This document shows, in pieces, positions 48,509 to 58,023 of a stretch of DNA of 64,000 nt. Positions within the stretch are counted from its first letter, which is position 1; the number at the start of each line of letters is the position of its first letter. Source of the stretch: Geosiphon pyriformis (lineage: Eukaryota > Glomeromycota > Glomeromycetes > Archaeosporales > Geosiphonaceae); assembly GCA_016748015.1 (NCBI GenBank), contig JAAOMT010000261.1:377487-441486 (forward strand), written 5' to 3'. Below the pieces are notes generated by a model. That model was given only the letters and a program-made list of their open reading frames with translations, ran no database searches and had not been told where the DNA came from. The translations under genes were made by a program, and so were the position numbers.

Positions 48509-48695
48509 TATAATTATTAATATTAATTAATAAAAACTCTGTTTTATTAGTTAAAACTATTAAAAATCAGAATATTTAAAAACAAAAAATAGATTTAGAA
48601 CTTTGTTATTTATTTTATATTACTGTTTATAAATTTGAAATTTTTTTAAAAAAATTTTGTATTATTAATTAATTAATTATTTATTTTTTTATTAA
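48509..48695. other. AT-rich spacer between L3 and L4
   Basis: Short A/T-rich stretch with a TTAATTAATTAATTA run; nothing else is seen. Confidence 0.7.
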
Positions 48696-48814
48696 AGTTT
48701 AATGAGCAAGGCCCAAAAGCTACCTAGAACAATACATTAAAAAATTAATCTAAATTAAGTGCTAATCATGCATTTTCTACATGTAACTAGCCACTTAAAC
48801 TAGTCAAAAACACA

Positions 48815-48958
48815 CTATGCTGAAACAATAGGAGGTAAGAATAATCCCAACCCACGAATTTTTTTAATAACACCATTCAAATTCCTAGAATCAAAAATAA
48901 ACTCACTAAAAAATAACCTAATAGATTCAACACTACCTCTAACCTCAGCACTCGACAT
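48815..48958 (-). pseudogene. L4 short tail ORF (47 codons)
   Basis: ATG at 48958 lies one codon after the ORF1 stop and in the same frame. The frame (MSSAEVRGSVESIRLFFSEF) ends VSA at a TAG directly before the 3' UTR. The end position and final residues recall the HISA end of ORF2 in L2, so it may be the last remnant of ORF2, but the similarity is too short to be sure. Confidence 0.35.
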
Positions 48959-48961
48959 CTG

Positions 48962-50933
48962 TCACAAAACTATAACACACTCAACAGTGTCCTCACTCAA
49001 GAGAGAAGGTTTGGCAGCCTGTATATCATCATAATCCATGCCATTAAAGTCAACTTCAGATCTAAAACAAGCAATGTCTTTAGACACACCAACCAAAAAA
49101 TTGGCAAAATTGTTAGAAGCATATTTCATAGAAAAGAGATCTTTCTTTAATTGAATAGTCTTAACAGCATTATCATCAAGAAGATGAGATACCAAGGCAA
49201 CCAAAGAGCCAACAGGCTCAACAATAGACTTTACCAAAGTGGCCAAATCTGAAATTTGCTTTTCCAAAGAATCCAATCTGGACCCAACAGCAGAATCAAC
49301 AACAGCTACAAAAGAGACGGAAGCCACCAAAGGAGGAAATTCAGACATAACAGGGGGAGCAAATGCCTTAGCATAAGACAAAAAACCAACAAAATATGGT
49401 TTGAATACTTTGGAAGCCTTAGGAAAAGGAGATGAAACAACTTTACAGTCTACAGCCAAGTAACCTGTTTTTTAATACCGAAAACAACACCAACAATTAG
49501 AAGTCTCCCACTAGATATGGCACTTTCTAAGCATACCAGTTTTGGCAACAGCAAGATCCAAATCAGCTTGGGAGCCAAATGTAACTAGAACAAAGCAGAG
49601 GCAATAACCAGAATTAGGAGACCGAGAAATGAAACAAGACTGGCCACCAACTTGAAAAATCATATCACTGATTTCAAAGGCAGTACAGCCAGGAGGAAGG
49701 TTGACCAACTTGGCCTTAAACTTATCACAAGACAAAATAGTCTTATTTTGATTTACCAAGGAAAGGATTCTAACACTATCTCTGCCCACCAATACTAACC
49801 AATAATTCAAAACAAACATGACAGAGTTCAACTTCTTAAAATAAACCACCACATATTGCCAAATGTTAGCAGACTTCAGCACAACATAAGTAATCATACC
49901 AAAAACACTAAGAGCTGTCTTAATGTCAGCAGCAGACACACTCAAAGGCACATCACACAGCAGAAGGGGATCCAGACTCAGAAACCACCAAAGACTTGGC
50001 AATTTTAAAAGTGGCAAGATGAACAGAGCTTATAAGCTCAACTAAAAACGCAGCATTTAATAAGATTTGAGAAGCAAATTCCACACAAAAAAGCTTCACA
50101 TTGTTTTTTGAAACAGACTTAGCATCCAAAAAACCATGTACAGACTGAAAAATAGTCTTAACATGAGCCAATTTGATTTTAAAAGTAGCACTAGGCACCA
50201 GAATGGAGGCCACCCATCCAGCAAACCTTTGATGACTAGTAATAGTTTCCCAAACACTACCAAAAGTAGCACCAGAAACTAGAGAAGAAGATGATTCAGT
50301 TTCCATTTGATCAGCCCAGTTTTTAAGAACAGATGACCCAACAGGAGGAGATTGTTTTGCTTCCAGAATCAGCGATAATTTACCGGAAGACACCACATTT
50401 GGCAACACAGCCAGTGGTTGATCTTGGCCCATCTTAAACAATATGCTGGATAATGCTACAGAGATTTCATCTAAGATCTTATTGGGAACCACAAAGGAGT
50501 TCGGTGTAACAATAGCAGAAGCAAGCAACTGCCCCCACTTTTCTGAACTTTTGGTTTTTTTGACCATTTTTTTTAAAGAGATGGTGCTAGCAGCACTAGA
50601 TATAGAAGCTATGGAAGGGAAAACCAGCTTGTTAACTGGTTTATTATTAAACACTTTTGGGCTCTTAGTAGAAGTAGAGGCAATACTGGGCCTAACTCAA
50701 GTGTGTTTCTTTGAGGGAACTTTGATTGGTGAGAAACCAGCCAAAAATGAGGAAGTTGCTTTAGTGGCCACCAAAGGCAACTTATCATGATTACTAGATA
50801 AAAGGAAGACTTTTAAAACGTTTTGCCTAGTTGTTTCTACAACAGAGAGAGCTCCTCTGGTTGAAATTTTATTAGATATCTCAGAACAGATATCAGGTAC
50901 AGCTTTTTTACTCTTTGCTCTGATTATGGTCAT
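48962..50933 (-). pseudogene. L4 ORF1-like protein
   Basis: ATG at 50933 (MTIIRAKSKKAVPDICSEIS). A low-complexity Lys/Ser-rich N-terminus is followed by a segment like the pre-RRM part of other ORF1s, an RRM-like part (VPLSVSAADIKTALSVFGMI) and a second segment (LVNLPPGCTAFEISDMIFQV ... GGQSCFISRSP) matching the TAHDLxxL...GGKTCFI segment of L3/L5. A degenerate knuckle (C-W-C-C ... G-Y-L-A-V-D-C) and a helical C-terminus (RLDSLEKQISDLATLVKSIV) follow. Stops near 50697, 49511 and 49480 and a frameshift near 49980 break it. It is an RNA-binding ORF1 type, but of a different subfamily. Confidence 0.72.
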
Positions 50934-50965
50934 AAAATTAAAGAAACAAAGAGTCTTTATTTATA

Positions 50966-51354
50966 ATAAGTAATAAAATAAAATATATTATTATTTATTT
51001 TAAAATTAAAAAAAATTAGAAATAATTTATTATATTATTTTTGTATTTAATAAAATTAATTTATTATAAATTAGATTAAATTTAACTTATTGTAAAAATT
51101 ATATATAAAGTTAAAATAAAATTTTTTAAAAGCAAATTTAAAAAATCTGTTAAATATATAATATTAAATTAAATTAAATTTATTAGTCTTTATACCAAAA
51201 AAAAATTTATTTTATATTTAATTATATATTAATAAGCTTATATAATTTTAGTAAATTTTGTTTTTAATTATATTAATATTCTTAATATAATTTTAAATAA
51301 TATAATTTTTAATATTTTGTTGCTTGCTTTAAAGTTAAAAATAAATATATTAAA
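50966..51354. other. AT-rich spacer between L4 and L5
   Basis: A/T-rich low-complexity sequence between two divergent 5' ends (L4 -, L5 +). No gene or recognisable motif is seen. Confidence 0.75.
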
Positions 51355-54300
51355 AACATAAAAAACTTCTTTCTCTTCTTCGTCCCAAATTCCTGAAAAA
51401 GAGTCAAATTTTGAAAGAAGCTTTTTTCTGTTTTGCATACTGTCTTCCACTATTTTACAAGAAACAAACCCCTTTGTTGTTGAACCGGCTGCCACTATGA
51501 GTGGGCCTGAAGCTAAAAGAAGGTCAGCTAGAGTCTCGACCACTGGTTCAATTGGTGGAGGTTCAACCCAAAAAGTCAGAAAGTCTCTCGGTACTATTAA
51601 ATCTTCAAGTGCGGATAAGAATCTCAAGGATGGTGGGTCTGTTTGTGAGGATAAGCAATTTGCTAGCATGGATATGGATGGAGAAACCTCTGATGGTAAA
51701 AGCACTTCTGACTCCCAAATGAATATGCCCAATGCGAAGCGTTTCAATGCTGGTGCAGCTATCGGTTCCCCTATCAGCTTTATTGATTATGACATGGATG
51801 ATGAGGAGAAAGTTTCTCTTTCTCTCCGTTTGTCTTTCTCTTTGGAAAAAGTGTAGGTAGACCCCAAAATTGTTAAGTCTCAGGTGGAAGTCACTGTGAA
51901 GAAATCATTTGCATTGGACATCAATCTATCTGCTGTGGAGGGAAAATCGGCTACGGCCAAGACTCAGGTTATCAGGAAATTGTTTTCAACAATCAATGGT
52001 TTTGGGGAGGCCACTACCCCCTCAAAATTTGAAAGAATCATCCGATTAACGTTTACTTTATTGGAAAGCATAGAAAAGGCCATGTCATTGGCCAGGGAAA
52101 ATAACCTTATTGTAAACAGCGATCTTAAGAGACAAGGAATATGCTCAGATCAGGCCGTAGTAATCAAGAAAATTCCCATGAACACACCAAAGGAAATGAT
52201 CGTCGCTGCAGTATCCAAGTTTGGAGAAATTAAGTCGATCAAAATCCAGTTGATTGGTTTATGGCAAAAGGCTGTGGTGAAATTCGCCAAACTGGAACAG
52301 GCTGTGTCTTTGGCTGCTAGGTGGTCCTTCCTGATTGATAAAGACTCAGTTTGTGTGGCTATGGTGGTGGGCGATTGTGAAACTTGGGCATCTAGGGACC
52401 AGTTCAGGGCATTTTTGTTTACTTTGCCAGTAGGGACTACTGCTCATGATCTTGGGGATCTTCTTGAAGGGGCTGGTGGAAAAACTTGTGTCATAAATTG
52501 GTCATTGAAGACTGGTAATAGGGTCCACTGTGCTGTTGTGTGTTTTGATTCTGATGAGGTTTTGGAGTCAGCTTTTCGCACGGAACCGATCCTTGGTGGT
52601 GTAAAACTTTTATGGGCTAGGCTGGATTTGGTTCGCTGTGAACAGTATGGAAAGTTTGGTCATTCTGTCTTGGAATGTGATGCTAAGGTTGCATCAGCTT
52701 TCAAATTTTCAAAGTTTTTTATAAGGCCTACCAACTCTGATACTTATCTCCAGCTGGCCAAATTGTATGCGAAGAAGAATGTGCCAATCTCTTGTTCTGT
52801 TGCCTTTGGTGGCAAATCTTGGGCCCAAGTGGTCTCAGTTGCTTCAGTCTCTCATGGTTTTTGTGCTGGTTCTGGTTCTGGTTCCCCGCCTTCCGGTGAT
52901 TTGAGTTTGGGTGGGGTACTCCCCCCTCTACTTGTGGTCAATTCTCCTTTGAGTGCTTACTTAGTGCTTCTGGAACACTTTGTGGAGCTTCTGTCTAAAC
53001 AAATTTCGAACATTCTTTCTCGTCTTGACAATATTAGTTTGGCACCCTTGGCGCCTTCCTCTCAATTGGCTCCTTCTATGGTAGTTTCTCAGTCCCCAAT
53101 CTCTGTTCCTCTTGTGGTTGCAAATTCTGACTTGGATTTTGACATGGCGGTTGATGATCCTTTTGTCCAGCCTACTTCTTTTTCTCCAGGTGTTACCAGT
53201 TTACTATTGGGTCCGAGTAGTTCCAAAGTCCTGACTTCCAAAGTTGGTGGTTTGGAATCAAAGTTGGTTGCCCTCGACATCTCCGTTGGTTTGATTTTGG
53301 CTAAGTTAGATCAGTTATGTGCTGGCTCAGGTTTTTCAGTTATCTCTTCATCACAATGACCAGTTTTATTTGGAAAATTGCCATGTGTAATGTTAAGGGA
53401 ATGAACAATCCTGCAAAGCAGGAGGACATTTTTTGTTAGCATAAGGAATCTGGTAGTTCGATCTCGATTGTTACGGAAACCAAGTTGTGTTTCAGTTCAC
53501 AACCATGGATCATAAAAAGGTTTGAGGGTGTTCGGGTTTTTACATCTGGTCTGGATGTTGGGTTTCATGGGACTGGTGTGGCTATTTTTGTGAATGATTC
53601 TCTGGCTCGTCATGTTTCCAAAGTCGAGGAAGTAAAGGGCAGAGTTCTTTTGATTCACCTTTTGTTCAAGAACAAGCTTTTTGTGTCTGTCATTGGGCTT
53701 TATGCCTGTGCATCTGGTGGTGACCATTTTGCTTAGGCTTCTGTTATTAATTCATTTATTGCTGATACTGTCAACAAGAGTTCTTTTGTTGTTTTGGGTG
53801 GGGACTTCAATAAAGACAATTCAGTCAAGGGGGCGAGTCTTAGAAAATGTTTAGGTTTGGGTTTAGTTAATGTTTTTGGTGGTCACTCTCTAGCTAGGAT
53901 TCCTATTTGGAGCAATTCAAGAGGCATTAGCAAGGTTTTGGATTACATTCTAGTTAGTGATTCTTTGATTTCAGCAGTTGTGAATTATGATGTTAGTTCT
54001 GTCTCAGAATTTTTTGACATGAATCACTTGGCTGTGTTGATGTTTATTGGGTTGGGTGGTTTTCTGGATGCTCATTTAAACAGCATCCGCAAGCATGCTA
54101 ATAAGGATCACTGGAAGTTTAAGATTAAGGATGCTGATAAAAAAAAGTGGGCGTATTTTAAGGACTTTTCTGAGTGTGTGCTTTTGGGTTCTTTGGATAG
54201 GTTTAAGATGGCTGAGGATGATGGCAACTTAGATGGAATGTGGGAGATGCTAGCTGATGCCATGACTGCTTCTGCTGAAAAAAATTTTTCAAGACATTGG

Positions 54301-57300
54301 TATAGTGAATTTGATTGTGCTAAGAATAGACTCTCTTCTAAATTTTCCAGGTTGGAGCTTTTGGTTGTTAAGTTATTAAAAGTGCTGAGACAGAATGATA
54401 CTTTGGGCTTTGATTATCTGGCTGACACTTGGTTTAAGGTTGACTCTTCTGAAGCTTCCAAAGTTTTTGGTATGGTCAGAAATGATATGGGTTCTGCTGG
54501 CTTGATAAGTCATTTTTCAAAGATTAGAAAGCAATATAGAAAGTCCAAATATTGTGAATCTAAGGTGGCCAAAAGATTTGCTATCAGAAATGCAATTGAT
54601 AAGCATATGAAAAAGTTCAAAACAGACAAAGATGGAATGATTCGGAGCATCTTGGAGCGGCCCTTTCACAAAGTCGTTCTGGACCATTTGGTTGTTGGTG
54701 ATTCTCTTATTTTGGAACCTGATGAAGTGAAGCTCAAAGTTGATGACATCATGGTTAATTGGACCAGGAAGCGGAATGCTCTTCCTGTTTTGTCTGGTCC
54801 CTAGGCACAACAATATGCCCCTTTGGCTTATGTTGATGATAGCGCCTTCAGTCTGGTTATGTGTGATATTACCATGTGTGAGATGTCTTCGGTTATAAGT
54901 GATCTTCCTGATGGCAAAGCTGCTGATTTGTCTGGTATTACCAATGAACTTTGAAAACACACTGGCTGTTTGGTTTTGAAGTGTTTATTGTCTTTGCTGA
55001 ACTTTTGTTTGTGTTTTGGTAAAGTTCCGGTTCATTGGAAAGAGGCCTGGGTGTCCATGATTCCTAAGCCTTATGATTGGAATGGCGTTTTGTCGAATAC
55101 ACGACCTATTGCATTGATTGAGACAGCCAGGAAGATTCTGTCAAAAGTTCTCTCAAACAGGATCTCTCTTGCTTGTAGTAGGTTTGATGTCCTCTGTGGT
55201 AACAACTTTTCTGTTCTCAAAGGCACTTCTACTCAGTCACCAATTTCAGTTGTGGGTTCAATTGTGGAGGATGCTTTGGAAAAAAGCTGCGAACTTTGGC
55301 TAGTTTTTTAAGACATGCGCAAAGCATATGACTCTGTTGGTTGGCCTCATTTAGAAGCTAGTTTATGCCATATCAAAATGTGTAGCAAGTTTATCAAGTT
55401 TTTTGGCAACATTCACAACAGTCGCTTCAACAGAGTCATGATGGATTTTGGTCTTTCTGATGGATACAAAGTTCTTGATGGTTTGAATTAGGGTGAAATT
55501 TTCTCACCTCTTCTATGGAGAATTTTTTATGACCCTTTGTTATGTGAAGTTGCGAGACAAGATTATTTGTGTGGTTATCGGATCAATTCAAACTTTGTGT
55601 CGAAGACTGGAAGAATTGAGACTAGTGAGGGTATGACCTCTTTTTTTGTGGCTGGTGCCTTTGTCGATGACACTATTTGGGTAGAAAATGGGCAAGCCTC
55701 TATGCAGCACATTCTTAATGTGGCCAGCAAGTTTTTCCTCATTAATAACATTGACATAAACAATAAGAAGACGGTTGCCATTCCTATCAACAAAAGAGTG
55801 GGGGTTCCTGTTTTATTCATTAATGGCCAGGCTATCGCTGTTGCCAATCTTGGTGTGAGTCATCGATATTTGGGTATTTTTTTGTCCACCGATGGTTTGT
55901 CTAAGCCAAGTCTTGCCAAAGCCAATTTAGATATTAAGTTCTTCTCAAATATGGTTCTCTGGAAGACTGTTTCTGATAAACAATTCTCTTATCTGGTTTC
56001 AGCTGTTTTGCAGTCCATAATCAGTTATTGGACGCAGTTTAGTTTTGTTTTCAAAGCTGTTTGTCTAAAATGAGACGTTCTAATTAGAAGGGGTCTTAAG
56101 TCGAAAGCCAATTTGCCAAGAGACTTTTCCAATGAGGCATTGCACCATCCCTCTCTTTATGGGCTGAAATTTTTTAAACAGTTGCAAGCTGAATGCAAGA
56201 CAGCTTCCGTTGTACAGTTTGCAAATTCTTTTAGAATTCTTGGCTGACTGTTCGAATATCGAATTTTGGATTTGCAGGTTTTGTGCTGGGCTCTATTGAA
56301 TCCTCTGCAATATTCTATTAAGCTAAGAGTGAACACTTCAAACAATTTTCTAGTGGGTGTGGTTCGTATATTTCTTGACAACAAGCTGTCTTTGGATAAC
56401 AGGCTTTCCTGTGCCTTTTGCTCTTCTGGCCGTTTCCCAATGTCATTAGTATTGGGTAATCCTTTGTATTTCAATGTGGTTCACTCCTTGAAAATTGCTG
56501 ATGTGGCATATGATGACTAACTTCTGGACAAAAATGGTTCTATTGTTAGTTGGCGTACGTTTTGCTAATGGAAAAGACTTGGTTCTAGAGGCCCTGTGCC
56601 TTTATGGTTTTTGAAGGCTTCTGCTTACTTGAGTAATTGTTTACATGCTCCCCCTCCTGCGAGTTTAGCTTCTGTCTGTACTAGTGTTTTGGATTCGACG
56701 TCTTTTGCTGACATTCGTGAGAAAATTCATGGATTGTGAGCTGATGAGATTGATGTTTATACTGACAGTTTTCTTAGAAATTTGGGTACGTTTCAGGTGG
56801 TGTGTAGTGCTGCCGTTTATTTTCTTGGCTTGAACAAAAGTTTAGGAGTGGAGGTACATGGTGTGTTGTCTTCAATCCTGGCTGAATTACTGGCTGTTGC
56901 CTTGGCTCTGGAGTGCATTCCCGCCTCTGTTTCAGTGGCTTTGCACACGGATAGTCAAGTGGCTATTGATGCATGTGTGGCTGAATTGGGTCTGTTACAG
57001 CCAGATTGTTGCAATAGTTGCTGGATAGAAAGGTGCCATATGGTTAATTTAATTGAATCCAAAGATCTGACTGTCTGCTGGATCAAGGTTAAAGATCATG
57101 CTAGCATCGCTGGTAATGTTTTGGCTGACGTTCTTACTGAACAGACTGCACACTCTGGGGTCTCTCTCCCTGCCAGGATTAATTGTAAATATGTGGTTGC
57201 TGATGACAGGCCAGTTTCCAGTAATGCCCACTATTTTGTACATGACATTTTTTGTTCTATTTGCAAGTTTCAGTGGAAGGTGGGTCCTGGCCAAGGGGTT

Positions 57301-58005
57301 GTGTCTTGTTTGTTTGGTCTGGTTGTCGATTGGAATAGTACTGCTCTAGTTTAGCACTTTGATTCTCATATGCTCTTTGGGAGTACGTGTCAAGCCACTG
57401 CTGCTCTTTGTACATACTTCATGAAAGCTGTTCATTTCAAGTTGTCTGTTGCTGTTCGAAAAAGGTTGTATAATAAGGATTACCCTGGTGTGTCTTGTCT
57501 GTTTTGTGGTAATGTGGAACTCCCCAATCATGGTTTTACTTGTGTTAAGGATGCTTCTGTGCGGTCTGATATTTTGGGTGATTTTGGTGGTTTGTGGAGG
57601 ACTTTGAATGGTCCTAATCTACTGTCACCGTCTTTTGTACTACAAGATCTCTCTCTGGGGGTGTCTGATGTTGGGTTGTATTCGGTTTTTTGCAAGGGAT
57701 TTGTTCTCAAGAGTTGGATGGATGAGGCTACTGCTTTTCTCGATAACAAAAAGAAAGCGGCCATTGTGGTGGTAGATTTTGTCCGTTGTTTGGCTAAGAG
57801 TTATAGGACAAATCTCTGGTTCTTTAGAACTAAATTCAGGTTTGACATGGAAAGAAGTGGTTTGATTGGTGATAATGTTGTTGTGGCTGGTACTCTTGGT
57901 GTGGGTGCTCTGTCTCTCTCAGCTGGCATGGTTTGTCTTATTGGTATGCTAGATTCTCTTGGTGTCAGTTTCGGTTTTAGGGGTAGGTTCTTGTTTTTGT
58001 CTGAA
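51355..58005 (+). mobile_element. LINE L5, best-preserved copy, 3' end lost
   Basis: The 5' UTR starting CATAAAAAACTTCTTTCTC matches that of L2. ORF1 and ORF2 follow with a single interruption in ORF1 and twelve stops but no frameshift in ORF2. The last residues of ORF2 and the 3' UTR are replaced at about 58000-58005 by L6 antisense sequence. It is visibly richer in G and C than L1-L3, consistent with less decay. Confidence 0.9.
51497..53359 (+). pseudogene. LINE L5 ORF1, one in-frame stop
   Basis: ATG at 51497 (MSGPEAKRRSARVSTTGSIG) starts a basic, Ser/Gly-rich N-terminus and an acidic stretch. A TAG at 51857-51859 interrupts one continuous 620-codon frame. Downstream lie VTVKKSFALDINLSAVEGKS, an RRM-like domain (AVVIKKIPMNTPKEMIVAAV ... 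IKIQLIGLWQKAVVKF), a second segment (GTTAHDLGDLLEGAGGKTCV), a knuckle C-E-Q-Y-G-K-F-G-H-S-V-L-E-C with Tyr for the second Cys, and a helical C-terminus (VGGLESKLVALDISVGLILA). The TGA at 53357-53359 overlaps the ORF2 ATG. It is expected to coat LINE RNA. Confidence 0.88.
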
Positions 58006-58023
58006 TCAAAGACAGAACTATGA
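53356..58023 (+). pseudogene. LINE L5 ORF2: endonuclease, RT, RNase H
   Basis: A single 1,556-codon frame with 12 stops and no indel. Endonuclease: TETKLC, LGGDFNKDN, SRGISKVLDYIL, but D-M-N-H where sisters have D-T-D-H, so a catalytic Asp is lost. RT: LPDGKAADLSGITNEL (stop at 54952-54954), IPKPYDWNGVLSNTRPIALI, RKAYDSVGWPHL and G-A-F-V-D-D-T-I-W at about 55657-55683 with intact aspartates. RNase H: VYTDSFLRNLGTFQV, AELLAVALALECI, HTDSQVAIDAC, WIKVKDHASIAGNVLADVL. A C-terminal zinc motif C-L-F-C-G-N-V-E-L-P-N-H-G-F-T-C follows. Against sister copies, at least four stops replace Trp and five replace Gln. The final SKTEL comes from L6 antisense. Confidence 0.92.

Larger units (their letters stand above)
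48696..50965 (-). mobile_element. L4, ORF1-only half-LINE (non-autonomous)
   Basis: About 2.25 kb on the - strand with an ORF1-type gene, a 48-codon in-frame tail ORF and the conserved LINE 3' UTR (48696-48814). There is no endonuclease, RT or RNase H. The 3' UTR shares blocks with L1-L3 (TTTCTACATGTAACTAGCCAC read on the + strand), so RT supplied in trans could recognise it. The 5' sequence and ORF1 are unlike those of L1-L3. Confidence 0.7.

Noticed and set aside
48962-50933. L4 ORF1 as a host RNA-binding gene
   Set aside because: It has stops and a frameshift, an ORF1-type domain order and a LINE 3' UTR directly downstream.
53089-57764. Antisense frames across L5
   Set aside because: They lie opposite a continuous ORF1/ORF2 reading phase and show no motifs.
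53356-58023. Non-standard genetic code (stops read as sense)
   Set aside because: TAA, TAG and TGA all occur at both Trp and Gln positions, and sister copies keep TGG or CAA/CAG there. No single reassignment explains this; mutation does.
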